Part shown: positions 34,668 to 43,119 of the stretch, one piece after another
Layout: the number at the start of each line of letters is the position of its first letter
Numbering within the stretch: position 1 is the first letter of the stretch
Source of the DNA: Palsa-892 sp963751615
GTDB lineage: Bacteria > Pseudomonadota > Alphaproteobacteria > Rhizobiales > Xanthobacteraceae
Reading direction: 5' to 3'
Assembly: GCA_963751615.1 (NCBI GenBank)
Contig: CAVVVG010000005.1
Coordinates: 1-64,000 of the forward strand
DNA length: 64,000 bases
Made by a program: the position numbers and the translations under genes
The notes under the pieces: model-generated
What the model was told of the DNA's origin: nothing
The model's input: the letters and a program-made list of their open reading frames with translations, nothing else
The model's database searches: none

Positions 34668-34931
34668 ATGGCCAGCAGCGATAAGAAAACTAAGACTAGC
34701 CCCGCGCCCAAAAATGAAACCGCTGTGAAAAAAGAGGCTGCTGCGACGAAAAAAGAGGAAGGCCAGCCGAAGGATAAGAACACGTCGGGGGCAGACCTAT
34801 CCAAGGCTGAAGGCGGCGAGAAAGCTGCCGACTCACCCTCCGGTTATAGTCGGGGCGAGGGTCAAAAACCGGTTTCTAAAGCTTATAAGGATAACTGGAA
34901 CGCGATTTACGCGAAGAGAAAGAAACGATAA
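34668..34931 (+). CDS. Small Lys-rich hydrophilic protein
   Basis: 87-residue, very hydrophilic protein: MASSDKKTKTSPAPKNETAV, then KKEAAATKKEEGQPKDKN, a Ser/Gly middle and a tail SKAYKDNWNAIYAKRKKR. It is predicted disordered and strongly charged, with a conserved-looking C-terminal Trp/Tyr motif. AGGAAAG precedes the ATG. The composition recalls small stress or histone-H1-like tails, but I cannot assign a family. Confidence 0.55.
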   Translation: MASSDKKTKTSPAPKNETAVKKEAAATKKEEGQPKDKNTSGADLSKAEGGEKAADSPSGYSRGEGQKPVSKAYKDNWNAIYAKRKKR

Positions 34932-35135
34932 TTGGATCAATGAACCAGCTGTAGCCGTAGTCCGGCGCGAGCCTACTGTCCCCCTGCCCACCCAACGGGA
35001 TGTATGTATCCGCTATCTTAATGGAGGAAACATTGGTAGTTGTTTTCAGCCCTACCGACATCTTTCTTCGCTGAGTTGGGCCAAAAATTCCCTCACTACT
35101 TTCGCAGCGCCATGCTCGTCGAAGTTCACGTGCGA

Positions 35136-35254
35136 ACGTCTGCTTCTGGCACAAAGCGGACATGGGACAGCGACCGATCAATGTCCGCTTTCGGGGGTAA
35201 AACAGACATCAGAATGAGACAGCGTCATGTCTGCTGATAACCCAAAGCGGATAT
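35136..35254 (+). repeat. Three-hairpin repeat, copy 29 (complete)
   Basis: P1 (loop CTGGCAC), P2 and a diverged P3 (loop GATAACCC). Confidence 0.9.
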
Positions 35255-35263
35255 TCGGCAAGC

Positions 35264-35587
35264 TCAGATGGGTGCTTGATCTCGGTCGTTCGGTCCGTAG
35301 TCTCGCACAACCATGGCAACGCGAAGCCGATAGTCCGCGAATACTTCACTCTGCCCGAGAGCTTGAGCTTGCCTATGTTTAAGGTGATTACGCCACTTGG
35401 TGAGCGCGTCTTCATCCCGCCAGAACTGAAGAGATAACAATTTGCCTTCCTCGTAAAGGCTCTCAAACCTTTCGACGGAGACGAAACCGTCGATCTGCTC
35501 AACCTCACTTTTCAACGCAGCAGCCAGTTTGAGATAATCGTCTCTACGTCCGTTGGCTGGCCAAACCTCGAAGATAACCGCCATCAT
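35264..35587 (-). CDS. Antibiotic biosynthesis monooxygenase (ABM) domain protein
   Basis: 107-residue protein with the ABM dimeric alpha-beta barrel: MMAVIFEVWPANGRRDDYLK, VEQIDGFVSVERFESLYEEG, LLSLQFWRDEDALTKWRNHL, VFADYRLRVAMVVRDYG. Related small proteins are heme- or quinone-processing monooxygenases or simply ligand-binding proteins. The long open frame above begins in a repeat (MMSALPPKAD) and is rejected; GAGG precedes the double ATG chosen here. Confidence 0.85.
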   Translation of the reverse strand: MMAVIFEVWPANGRRDDYLKLAAALKSEVEQIDGFVSVERFESLYEEGKLLSLQFWRDEDALTKWRNHLKHRQAQALGQSEVFADYRLRVAMVVRDYGPNDRDQAPI

Positions 35588-35657
35588 GTTTTGAGTCCTC
35601 GGTCCCCCTTCAAAGAGCCCCAGTCTATCCAGCACAAAAGAGGAGACTAGAGGATCC

Positions 35658-35734
35658 ATGTCCGCTTTTGGGGGTAAAGCAGACATCATAATAATGAGAG
35701 GGCGTCATGGCCCTTTTGACGCAAAGCGGACATT
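35658..35734 (+). repeat. Repeat copy 30 (P2-P3)
   Basis: P2 and a P3 whose left arm is damaged (ATGGCCCTTTTGACGC), between divergent genes. The following 185 bases up to the DUF6632-like gene show no gene. Confidence 0.88.
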
Positions 35735-35921
35735 GGGCCTTGTGGAGCCATTAAAAAACGACTGGAATTCTTGGGCTCGTTTCCCGGGTTTTGCTCACGC
35801 TGTGCTCGCTGCCTCCCCATGACTTCTGGGGAAGCCCGCCGTCTGTTATCGTTTACGTCGTTCAGAGTTCATCTAGAGAATGTCGGATGAAATTTCCGAA
35901 TGATAGATGGGGGAGTGAAAA

Positions 35922-36302
35922 ATGTCGGATGCAAATCGACTGCTTTATCTTCGTATCGCGCTGATCATCGTCGGCCTGACTTTCATATTCGGTATTTATC
36001 CGTTGGGCATTGTCTGGCCCTCTGGCTGGACGTGGGGACATGGACACTCACACTATCTGATGATGATCATCGCTATTTATGCGACGCTGGGTGTGTTTTT
36101 GCTCATCGCATCGCGAAATCCTGATGCGCACAAGAGCATCATCTGGTTCACTGTATGGTCGAGCGTGGTACACGGAGGGCTTATGGCCGTTCAGTCCTTC
36201 AACGATGTGGCGGAACGGGGTCATTTAGTGGGAGATGTGCCCGCGCTCATCCTCATAGCGATCATACTTGGAGTATTGATGCCGCGGGCCGCGAAAGCCT
36301 GA
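35922..36302 (+). CDS. DUF6632-like four-helix membrane protein
   Basis: 126-residue integral membrane protein with four hydrophobic segments: LRIALIIVGLTFIFGIYPLG, YLMMIIAIYATLGVFLLIAS, IIWFTVWSSVVHGGLMAVQS and PALILIAIILGVLM. Histidines in GHGHSHYLMM and SVVHGGLM face membrane positions. The pattern matches the small DUF6632 family of unknown function. GGGGGAG precedes the start codon. It is a single gene. Confidence 0.75.
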   Translation: MSDANRLLYLRIALIIVGLTFIFGIYPLGIVWPSGWTWGHGHSHYLMMIIAIYATLGVFLLIASRNPDAHKSIIWFTVWSSVVHGGLMAVQSFNDVAERGHLVGDVPALILIAIILGVLMPRAAKA

Positions 36303-36320
36303 GCATGGTGAGAGTGATGG

Positions 36321-36436
36321 CAGATTTTTTGGCACAAAGCAGGCGTCGACGAGATGTCGATCAATGTCCACTATCGGGGGCAAAGCAGACATTGCAATTC
36401 ATGGGCGTCAGTCCGCTTATGATCCAAAGCAGACAT
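36321..36436 (+). repeat. Three-hairpin repeat, copy 31
   Basis: P1 with lost left arm (GATTTTTTGGCAC), P2 (loop TCGGGGGC) and P3, then the GGGTCTGAC leader of the binding-protein gene. Confidence 0.88.
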
Positions 36437-36543
36437 TGGGTCTGACCAGCATCTGAGGCCGGTTGTCTGCCATTTCTCACTCGCCGCCCGGTAAGCCTGT
36501 TATTATCTGGCATTGCCCATGGTGTGGTCCTTACGGAGGACAC

Positions 36544-37539
36544 ATGAAACGGCGCGACTTCATCACGCTTCTCGGCGGTGCGGGGGCAACGAGTGCCCTT
36601 TGGCCATTCAGGGTGCGTGCACAGCAATCACCGCCTCAACGCACCACGAAACTGATCCGCATCGGTGTACTTGCAAGCTATCTCCTGCCTCCATTGCGGA
36701 GATTTTCACAAAAGCTGAAGGAGCTTGGCTACGTCGAAGGGGAGAATCTCCGCTTCGAATATCGCTTTGCGGAAGGGCATGATGATCACTATTCCGTCTT
36801 GGCCGCAGAATTGGTCGCGCTCCCAGTTGACCTGATTGTCACCTTCGGCGTTCCCGCAACGCTCGCAGCCAAGACAGCAACAACTACGATTCCAATCGTC
36901 ATGGGATCCATCGGCGACGCGGTAAACACCGGCATCGTCTCAAACTTTGCGCACCCCGGTGGAAATATCACTGGCTTCACCGGTCTGAATTTTGAATTCG
37001 AAATCGAGCGACTGGAGTTGCTCAAAGAACTCATTCCTAATCTCTCACGAGTTGCCGTTCTAGCAAATTCCGGTAATGCCTTGTTTCAGATCGCCTTGAA
37101 GGCTCTTCGGTCTGCGGCTGCCACACTTGGCGTATCACTCGATATTTTTGAGATTCGAGACATTGACGAAATCGACAACGCACTGCTCAAGCTCGTCCAA
37201 GCCCGTCCCAAAGTGGTTCTAATCACAGCCGACACACTTCTTCTCACTAAGCGGCGGGAGATCGTAAAAGTTCTTGCTGAAAACCATCTCCCCGCGATTT
37301 ACCCGTTCCGGGAATATTCCGAGGTCGGCGGCCTTATCGTCTATGGGGCGAACCTGAGTGTCTTGTGGGAGCGTGCGGCAGCCTACGTCGACCGGATACT
37401 GAAGGGCGAAAAGCCGGGTGATCTGCCGGTCCAGCAGGCGACAGAGTTTGAGCTGATCATTAATCTGAAAGCGGCGTCGACCCTCGGCCTGAAAATTCCT
37501 GAAATCTTAGCCGCCCGCGCTGACGAGGTGATCGAATAA
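36544..37539 (+). CDS. COG2984 ABC-type substrate-binding protein (orphan)
   Basis: Fifth full-length family member, 331 residues. Signal MKRRDFITLLGGAGATSALW ending FRVRAQQ; ACGGAGGACAC provides the ribosome-binding site, so this ATG is preferred over an in-frame start 27 codons up. Motifs: IRIGVLASYLLPPLRRFSQK, ELGYVEGENLRFEYRFAEG, PIVMGSIGDAVNTGIVSNF, AHPGGNITGFTGLNFEFEIE, EVGGLIVYGANLSVL and the ending AARADEVIE. It is the most diverged intact copy. No transporter partners are adjacent. Repeat P1 begins 22 bases after the stop. Confidence 0.92.
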   Translation: MKRRDFITLLGGAGATSALWPFRVRAQQSPPQRTTKLIRIGVLASYLLPPLRRFSQKLKELGYVEGENLRFEYRFAEGHDDHYSVLAAELVALPVDLIVTFGVPATLAAKTATTTIPIVMGSIGDAVNTGIVSNFAHPGGNITGFTGLNFEFEIERLELLKELIPNLSRVAVLANSGNALFQIALKALRSAAATLGVSLDIFEIRDIDEIDNALLKLVQARPKVVLITADTLLLTKRREIVKVLAENHLPAIYPFREYSEVGGLIVYGANLSVLWERAAAYVDRILKGEKPGDLPVQQATEFELIINLKAASTLGLKIPEILAARADEVIE

Positions 37540-37561
37540 ACAGCGAATTGAATCGGCCGCA

Positions 37562-37828
37562 ATGTCGCCTATTGGCACAAAGGGGACATGCGCCCCTCCC
37601 CGTTCAATGTCCGCTTTCGGGGGTAAAGCAGACATCATAATGAGAAAGCATCGCTCGGAGTTCAAAGCGGTGGACCAGACCGCTCGATCGGTTCCCGAAC
37701 AGGAAGGCGTAGAGATTCGAAAGCACTGACAAATTCTGGGGCGGATCGGATTACCGTGAAGTGGTGAGCGACGGGTAAGAGCAGACATCATAATAAGAGA
37801 GTGTCGCGTCTGCTACCAAAGTGGACAT
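37562..37828 (+). repeat. Composite repeat, copy 32 (P1-P2-B-P3)
   Basis: Same organisation as copy 8, with a shortened P3 (TCTGCTACCAAAGTGGACAT). With the terminator below it occupies most of the 575-base gap before the phasin gene. Confidence 0.9.
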
Positions 37829-37868
37829 AAACAGCACGGTCATGCTTCGTAGACTGATCAGATAAATA

Positions 37869-37897
37869 AACCCCGGCCTCGCGCCGGGGTTTTGTTT
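37869..37897 (+). terminator. Orphan terminator-like hairpin
   Basis: Stem CCCCGGC / GCCGGGG with a five-base loop, extended by AAA/TTT pairs and followed by TTTGTTT. No gene ends within 300 bases upstream, so the gene it served was lost or it terminates transcription of the repeat. Confidence 0.7.
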
Positions 37898-38114
37898 ACA
37901 AGAGCAGACGGCAGTCGCGACCCTTCCGTCCCGATCACGTTTTGTATCCGCTATCTTACGATGCAGCGTTTAGTAACTATATAAAAAGTTCAAGCGATTG
38001 CGTTCGCGCGCAGGAAGTTCCTCCGCCAACTGCGATTTAGAGACTTCAGACGAGCGCTCGGGGCGTCGCGTCCAGAAGTCCTCAACAGGAAACGCCCCCA
38101 AGGATGATTACCTC

Positions 38115-38486
38115 ATGGATATGAACACGAAGACCACAGCTCAAGCCAAAGAAGCTTATGGGAAAATGAGCGCTGCCACGACTGAAGCGGCCGATCTTAT
38201 CAAAAATAGCTATTCGACAGCGGTTAAGGGCGTGCAGGAATACAATAACAAGCTCATCGAGTTCACGCAGGCGAACGCCAACGCCGCCTACAACTTTGCC
38301 CAGAACTTGTCTGCCGTGCAGTCGCCTTCGGCATTCGCAGAGCTTTCGACCGAATATGCACGCAAACAGATGGAGACGCTGACCGAGCAGACGAGGCAAC
38401 TTGCGGCGCTCGCCCAGAAGGTGACACTCGCAACCGCCGAACCACTCAAATCGGGCATCACAAAAGCGTTTAACCCGGCGCATTAA
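38115..38486 (+). CDS. Phasin family protein
   Basis: 123-residue amphipathic helical protein matching phasin (PhaP, phasin_2): MNTKTTAQAKEAYGKMSAAT, LIKNSYSTAVKGVQEYNNKL, EFTQANANAAYNFAQNLSAV, and EYARKQMETLTEQTRQLAAL. Phasins coat polyhydroxybutyrate granules and control their size and number. I start at MDMNTKTT; the frame above lacks family similarity. A strong terminator follows. No phaC gene is nearby; the TAT hydrolase at 49852 may be a distant functional partner but that is speculation. Confidence 0.88.
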   Translation: MDMNTKTTAQAKEAYGKMSAATTEAADLIKNSYSTAVKGVQEYNNKLIEFTQANANAAYNFAQNLSAVQSPSAFAELSTEYARKQMETLTEQTRQLAALAQKVTLATAEPLKSGITKAFNPAH

Positions 38487-38507
38487 ACGTTTCGACAATC
38501 AATCGAT

Positions 38508-38538
38508 AAAGCCCCGGGGAATGTCCCGGGGTTTTTTT
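38508..38538 (+). terminator. Rho-independent terminator of the phasin gene
   Basis: Stem CCCCGGG / CCCGGGG around a six-base loop followed by TTTTTTTG, 25 bases after the phasin stop. Confidence 0.9.
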
Positions 38539-38563
38539 GTTGGACGAACTGATGCGCAGTTTG

Positions 38564-38592
38564 AATGTCCGCTTATGACCCAAAGCGGACAT
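38564..38592 (+). repeat. Solitary P3 hairpin
   Basis: P3 (loop TATGACCC) in the gap between convergent phasin and cache-domain genes. Confidence 0.88.
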
Positions 38593-38621
38593 TGATTTCG
38601 CCTCGAAGGCAGTCGGGCCGG

Positions 38622-39083
38622 CTATTTGTAATAGCCGACGCCGCAACCCTCATTGCCGACCAACGCCACAAAGGATTGCTTGGGAGCAGGGTCGGTCGTT
38701 CCAGGCTTCGGAAAGTTATAGTCCACCGTACCGACGCTTCCCGCCGAGCTCTTAATCGTATCGAAGATTCTTTGTCCAAGGGGATCGTCCTTGACCTTCA
38801 AGGCGCGGACATCGGTGCCCATCACGGCAGGATTTGGGTGCGCCGTGAATTTGCCATCGGTCATGTCGTAGCAGAAGACGTAAAGGTCACGGTCGTGGAA
38901 CTGCTTGTTGCTCTTGTCGTTGAACGCGCTCAGCGCTGCGGCCTCGTTAGCCTTGAGCGCGGCAACGGCGCTGACGAGCATGGCTTTCGCTTCTGCTGCC
39001 GTTCCGGATTGCGCACTAGCCAATCCGGTACTCCATAGCAGCGCCAATGCCGCAAATGCGGACGTAAACATGTTCCTATTCAT
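38622..39083 (-). CDS. Secreted single-cache-domain protein
   Basis: 153-residue periplasmic protein with signal MNRNMFTSAFAALALLWSTG cleaved after ASAQ. The body fits a free-standing single cache (sCache_2-like) ligand-binding domain: AALKANEAAALSAFNDKSNK, FHDRDLYVFCYDMTDGKFTA, HPNPAVMGTDVRALKVKDDP, GTVDYNFPKPGTTDPAPKQS, FVALVGNEGCGVGYYK. Unlike chemoreceptors it carries no signalling domain, so it probably serves as a soluble receptor or partner. Ligand unknown. Confidence 0.83.
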   Translation of the reverse strand: MNRNMFTSAFAALALLWSTGLASAQSGTAAEAKAMLVSAVAALKANEAAALSAFNDKSNKQFHDRDLYVFCYDMTDGKFTAHPNPAVMGTDVRALKVKDDPLGQRIFDTIKSSAGSVGTVDYNFPKPGTTDPAPKQSFVALVGNEGCGVGYYK

Positions 39084-39205
39084 GGTGCTCTCCCTGCTCG
39101 CAGCCGGGATTCTTCAGATGCATCCCAAACCGGCAAGAATACTTGCGCTGTTCCCGGCCTCTTGCAAGACAGGGCCGGATTATGCGGTTGGAATTGGATG
39201 TCGTA

Positions 39206-39233
39206 ATGTCCGCTTATGGCACAAAGCGGACAT
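39206..39233 (+). repeat. Solitary hairpin (TATGGCAC loop)
   Basis: P1-type hairpin between divergent cache-domain and msrB genes. Confidence 0.87.
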
Positions 39234-39400
39234 TCAGATTGCGATAATGGTTTATTTTCTAAGGAATCGCTCATTGTGCTCTGGCGAAGCGGTGTCGATC
39301 ACATGCGCGTGACATTTACTAGCCTTTCCGTAACAGCGTATTGCATCGCATGTCGGAAAGGCGTCGGCTAGTTTCTGCCGTAAATTCGGGAGCCGTGACC

Positions 39401-39892
39401 GTGATTACAAGAAGGGCTGTGTTAGCGAATGGTGCTGTTGGTTTAACAGCGGCGTTGACTTCTGCGTGGTGGTCTTCTGCGTTGCGCGCGGTCGAAGCCT
39501 TCGAGGTCACGTTTAGCGACGCTGAATGGCGCAAGCGTCTGACACCTAATCAATACGCGGTGCTGCGACAGAGTGCGACTGAACGTCCATTTACGAGTTC
39601 TTTGTTGCTTGAGAAGCGACGAGGCAATTTTGCTTGTGCAGGCTGCGACCTTGACCTGTTCTCGTCCGCGACAAAATTCGAGAGCGGCACTGGCTGGCCA
39701 AGCTTCTGGGCACCGCTGGACAAGGCGGTGGTTGCGACGAAAGATACCTCTTACGGAATGACACGTGAGGCCGTGCATTGCAGACGTTGTGGTGGGCATC
39801 TCGGGCATGTCTTTGATGACGGGCCGAAGCCGACGGGACTTCGCTATTGCATAAATGGCGTCGCCCTAACCTTTAAGATTGCAGCGGCCTAA
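39401..39892 (+). CDS. msrB: Peptide methionine-R-sulfoxide reductase, exported
   Basis: Reduces methionine R-sulfoxide in oxidised proteins. The N-terminus ITRRAVLANGAVGLTAALTS is a twin-arginine signal, so the enzyme acts in the periplasm. The MsrB core shows zinc ligands CAGC and CRRC, FESGTGWPSFWAPLDKA, GHLGHVFDDGPKPTGLRYCI with the catalytic cysteine in RYCIN. I start at a GTG with GGGAG eight bases upstream; an ATG 17 codons earlier (39350) is possible. It is followed after 31 bases by an exported msrA, and the two form a repair pair for both sulfoxide isomers. Confidence 0.9.
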   Translation: MITRRAVLANGAVGLTAALTSAWWSSALRAVEAFEVTFSDAEWRKRLTPNQYAVLRQSATERPFTSSLLLEKRRGNFACAGCDLDLFSSATKFESGTGWPSFWAPLDKAVVATKDTSYGMTREAVHCRRCGGHLGHVFDDGPKPTGLRYCINGVALTFKIAAA

Positions 39893-39923
39893 CGCGCAAA
39901 AAAGATAAAACTGGAGTCCTGCC

Positions 39924-40670
39924 ATGACTAAAACGCTTATTCGTAAACAAGATGTGCGGAGAGGCACCTTAGCAACCCGCACTCTCGGAGCATTACTATT
40001 CGCAGTACTGGTTGCACTAGTGGCCTCTAAGTCGACGGCGGAAGAGTCCCGTGTGATCCCGCCATTGGCGGTTGCTGAGACTGCGGCACCAGACGCTAAA
40101 CCCCAAGTAACCGTCCTCGCTGGTGGATGTTTTTGGGGCGTCCAAGGCGTCTTTCAGCACGTCTATGGCGTCACGAGCGCGGTGTCGGGTTACGCAGGCG
40201 GTGACCGCCAGACGGCTCAATATGAGAAGGTCGGCAGTGGCACGACCGGGCATGCCGAGTCAGTGCGAATAACGTTCGACCCAAGCCGCATCAGTTACGG
40301 GAAGATACTGCAAATCTATTTTTCGGTCGCGCATAACCCAACCCAACTCAACCGGCAGGGACCTGATACTGGCACACAGTATCGATCTGCGATCTTTCCG
40401 ACGACGCCGCAACAAGCAGTTGTCGCGAAGGAATACATTGCTCAACTCAATCAGGCGCACGTCTTTAAAACCCCTATCGTCACGAAGATCGAACCTGACA
40501 AGTCCTTCTATCCAGCCGAGGAATACCATCAGGACTACCTGACCCTCCACCCGTACCAGCCGTATATCGTCTTCAATGATTTGCCAAAAATCGAAGACCT
40601 CAAACGCATATTTCCTGATAATTATCGGGAGAAACCTACGCTTGTGACGAACGCTCGCTCTCCTAGTTAG
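39924..40670 (+). CDS. msrA: Peptide methionine-S-sulfoxide reductase, exported
   Basis: 248-residue MsrA with an N-terminal export segment (TLGALLFAVLVALVASKSTA) and the catalytic motif GGCFWGVQGVF near 67. Further family blocks: SGYAGGDRQTAQYEKVGSGT, TGHAESVRITFDPSRISYGK, VAHNPTQLNRQGPDTGTQYR and FYPAEEYHQDYL. Recycling cysteines near the C-terminus are absent, so another reductant must regenerate it. The operon msrB-msrA lies 1.4 kb from a sulfoxide-reductase-type molybdoenzyme and an ECF sigma factor, suggesting a shared oxidative-stress role. Confidence 0.93.
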   Translation: MTKTLIRKQDVRRGTLATRTLGALLFAVLVALVASKSTAEESRVIPPLAVAETAAPDAKPQVTVLAGGCFWGVQGVFQHVYGVTSAVSGYAGGDRQTAQYEKVGSGTTGHAESVRITFDPSRISYGKILQIYFSVAHNPTQLNRQGPDTGTQYRSAIFPTTPQQAVVAKEYIAQLNQAHVFKTPIVTKIEPDKSFYPAEEYHQDYLTLHPYQPYIVFNDLPKIEDLKRIFPDNYREKPTLVTNARSPS

Positions 40671-40762
40671 TAACTACCAAGGGGCAGTTATCGGCGTGAG
40701 TTTGCCCATCTCATCACAGCTCGGTTTCGCGAGCGCGATGATCGCGGGTGCGATTAATCAGG

Positions 40763-40890
40763 ATGTCCGCTATTGGCACAAAGCGGAGATGAACCCCTCC
40801 CCGCTTGATATCCGCTTTCCGGGTAAGAGCAAACATCAGAATGAGAGAGCGTCATGTCCGCTTTTGACCCGAAGCGGACATCCGCGACGC
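40763..40890 (+). repeat. Three-hairpin repeat, copy 35 (complete, with CGCGACGC flank)
   Basis: P1 (right arm AGCGGAGAT), P2 (loop CCGGGTAAGAG) and perfect P3 with flank, between convergent genes. Confidence 0.9.
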
Positions 40891-40957
40891 GTCGCCACTT
40901 CTAAGACTGACCCCGAAGAACCATGGGCGTTGAGGTTGCGCGGTGAGATCACGAAGC

Positions 40958-41197
40958 TCAGTTTGGTCGTGCTTTGCTCGCCATACAATTCGCAACAAAA
41001 CTAGAGCGATCATCCATTTTGATCTCCTGCTGTATGGCTTGCTTTTGGCAGGCGCGCATTTTCTTCGCTTGATCGCTATCCAGCATCTTCTCCGGCGCGG
41101 TCGCCTTCATAGGCGCTGACGTTTGTGCCAATGCCACGGTAGCTATGAAAAGCACGCTCAAAGCAACAGCCGGAAAATAAATTACTAGGCTACGCAT
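40958..41197 (-). CDS. Small secreted PsiF-like protein
   Basis: 79-residue protein with signal MRSLVIYFPAVALSVLFIAT cleaved after ALAQ. The mature part ends in MRACQKQAIQQEIKMDDRSS followed by FVANCMA, a CxxxAxxxxL..R..FvxxCm pattern as in PsiF-type repeats, with two cysteines likely disulfide-linked. A GAGGAGG ribosome-binding site marks the start. Function unknown. Confidence 0.7.
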   Translation of the reverse strand: MRSLVIYFPAVALSVLFIATVALAQTSAPMKATAPEKMLDSDQAKKMRACQKQAIQQEIKMDDRSSFVANCMASKARPN

Positions 41198-41345
41198 AGC
41201 GGCCTCCTCAAGCACATTCCGCGGTTTTTCTTATTGCAATCGGCATATATTTCGATACCCCCCATAACGTTCCGACGATGTAATCAAACTATCTGATTGG
41301 ACTCGGCTTTTGGTGCGGCGCGGGGGTTGGCAAGGCGACAAGGCA

Positions 41346-42119
41346 CTACAGTCCGCCAAACCAGTTGTAGCCCTGGTTTTCCCAATAACCACCCTTGTCG
41401 GTGTTGGTGACTTCCATCGCCACCACATATTTCGGCTGCTTGAAGCCGAGCTTGGTGGGCATGCGGATCTTCATCGGAAAGCCGTAGGCGCGTGGAAGGA
41501 TCTTGTTGTCGTATTTGAACGTCATTTGCGTCTGCGGATGCAGCGCGGTCGCCATATCGATGGTGTTGGTGTAGCCCTCGGCGCATTTGAACCAGACATA
41601 TTTGGCGCGGGTGTCAGCGCCGATGCGCTTGAGGAAGTCCGACAGCGGCGCACCTTGCCAGGAACCGATGGCACTCCAGCCTTCTACGCAGACATGCCGC
41701 GTGATCTGCGAGACTTGCGGAAGCGTGTGCAGCTCGTCGAGTGTCCACGACCTTTTGTTCTCAACCAGACCGGCGATCTCAAGTTTATAAGTCTTTCCGT
41801 CAATCTCCGGCGCTTCATTCTCGTCGTAATAGGCGTTGAACGGGAACGGCCGGGTGATGGCACTCTCAGGAAAAGTCGGCGCTAGCTTGGTCCGGTTGAA
41901 CAGCGCGGCCTGCGCGCCGTCGTTGAAGGTGGAAATTTTGCGCAGTACGCCTTCGGCGGTGTCACCATCGATGATGTCGCAACCGGAGAGGAAGGTGAGC
42001 GCGCCGAGGCTCGCCACGCCACTCAGGAAGTTGCGCCGGGCGAAATCGGGCATCAGCCTGCTGGCGTCCTTGATCAGGAGCTTGGGATCGACGCCGGGAA
42101 TGATTTGCCGAATGCGCAT
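41346..42119 (-). CDS. Molybdopterin-dependent oxidoreductase (sulfite oxidase/MsrP-type)
   Basis: 257-residue periplasmic molybdoenzyme. The export signal FARRNFLSGVASLGALTFLS has twin arginines, followed by a Cys (SGCD). The sulfite-oxidase fold is clear: LEIAGLVENKRSWTLDELHT, QITRHVCVEGWSAIGSWQGA with the cysteine that ligates molybdenum, LSDFLKRIGADTRAKYVWFK, and the ending GYWENQGYNWFGGL. It is encoded 10 bases after a membrane cytochrome b that would supply electrons, as in MsrPQ-type systems, though the cytochrome is of the b561/hydrogenase type and not MsrQ. Linked msrAB genes support sulfoxide repair as its role. Confidence 0.88.
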   Translation of the reverse strand: MRIRQIIPGVDPKLLIKDASRLMPDFARRNFLSGVASLGALTFLSGCDIIDGDTAEGVLRKISTFNDGAQAALFNRTKLAPTFPESAITRPFPFNAYYDENEAPEIDGKTYKLEIAGLVENKRSWTLDELHTLPQVSQITRHVCVEGWSAIGSWQGAPLSDFLKRIGADTRAKYVWFKCAEGYTNTIDMATALHPQTQMTFKYDNKILPRAYGFPMKIRMPTKLGFKQPKYVVAMEVTNTDKGGYWENQGYNWFGGL

Positions 42120-42129
42120 GTTGATGCTC

Positions 42130-42747
42130 CTATGCCCCAGCGACCATGGCGCGCAGGCTCTTCGGCACGATCAGTGCGAGCGCCACATGCACGAGCAGGA
42201 AACCAACGATCGCCGCCATGGCGAAGAAATGCACGTAGCGGGCAAAATCGTAGCCGCCGAACAGCGCGGTCAATTCTTGGAGCTGCACCGGCTTCCAGAT
42301 CGACAGCCCCGACAGCACGATCACGATGCCGCACAGGATCACGCCGGCGTAAAGTACTTTCTGCACTGCGTTGTAGTCCGAGATATCTTCGTGCGTGAGC
42401 TTGAACGCGAGTGCCGCTTTGGCGTCGGCCAACACCTGCGACGGATAGATCGGCAGCAACTTGCGGCGGAAACGCCCGGTGGTTAGCCCGAGCGTCAAAT
42501 AAACGATGCCGTTGACCACCAGCACCCACATGGCGGCAAAATGCCAGAGCAGTGCGCCAGCCAGCCAGTTGCCGAGCGCGATGCTCTTGGGAAATGTAAA
42601 GCTGAACAGCGGCGCGGCATCGTAGATCTGCCAGCCCGAACCGATCATCACCAAAATCGCGATCGCATTAATCCAATGCGTAATCCGAACCCAGGCGGGA
42701 TGAATAGTTGTGGCGACAGACGGTACGAACATGGATTCACCGGTCAT
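42130..42747 (-). CDS. Cytochrome b561/Ni-Fe hydrogenase-type membrane cytochrome b
   Basis: 205-residue integral membrane diheme cytochrome with four helices. Heme-ligand histidines are placed in HPAWVRITHWINAIAILVMI, LLWHFAAMWVLVVNGIVYLT and YVHFFAMAAIVGFLLVHVAL. It precedes the molybdoenzyme gene on the same strand with a 10-base gap, so it is expected to anchor or reduce that enzyme from the quinone pool. Confidence 0.9.
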   Translation of the reverse strand: MTGESMFVPSVATTIHPAWVRITHWINAIAILVMIGSGWQIYDAAPLFSFTFPKSIALGNWLAGALLWHFAAMWVLVVNGIVYLTLGLTTGRFRRKLLPIYPSQVLADAKAALAFKLTHEDISDYNAVQKVLYAGVILCGIVIVLSGLSIWKPVQLQELTALFGGYDFARYVHFFAMAAIVGFLLVHVALALIVPKSLRAMVAGA

Positions 42748-42842
42748 TGCAATCTTTTTCCGTCATCCTACCCGATCCACGCTTGAACAATATGCAGCGC
42801 GGTCGGACCCGCGGATGCCGCGAGCCCAGCCGTGTCCCAAAT

Positions 42843-43067
42843 TTACTTCTTCATGTTGTCCTTCGACATGCCGTCATCTTTCTTCATCGAGTCTTTGGAC
42901 ATGTTGTCCTTCGACATGCTGTCCTTGGACATGGCATCTTTGCTCATGGAGTCGGTCTTGCCCATGTTGTCCTTGGTTGTAGTCTGCGCGAAAGCGGCCG
43001 GCGCACCGGCGAATGAGAGCAACAAGAACCCCGCGGTCAGGGCAGTAAGCATGCGTGAACGAGTCAT
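42843..43067 (-). CDS. Pentapeptide MXKDX repeat protein
   Basis: 74-residue exported protein. Signal MLTALTAGFLLLSFAGAPAA with cleavage after AFAQ; the mature part is about six tandem MSKDX units (MSKDAMSKDSMSKDNMSKDS and variants). AGGAGG precedes the start. The family is often encoded with ECF sigma/anti-sigma and DoxX genes; here it lies 52 bases after the anti-sigma gene. Its methionine density suggests metal binding or an oxidation sink, which fits the Msr genes around it, but this is inference. Confidence 0.9.
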   Translation of the reverse strand: MTRSRMLTALTAGFLLLSFAGAPAAFAQTTTKDNMGKTDSMSKDAMSKDSMSKDNMSKDSMKKDDGMSKDNMKK

Positions 43068-43119
43068 TGCTGGATCCTCCTGCGGACGTTTGACGATGGT
43101 GATGTTCATCCCATCGCTC

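Noticed and set aside
41310..42486. Plus-strand frames opposite the molybdoenzyme and cytochrome b genes
   Set aside because: Antisense shadows of two well-supported genes; no conserved motif.
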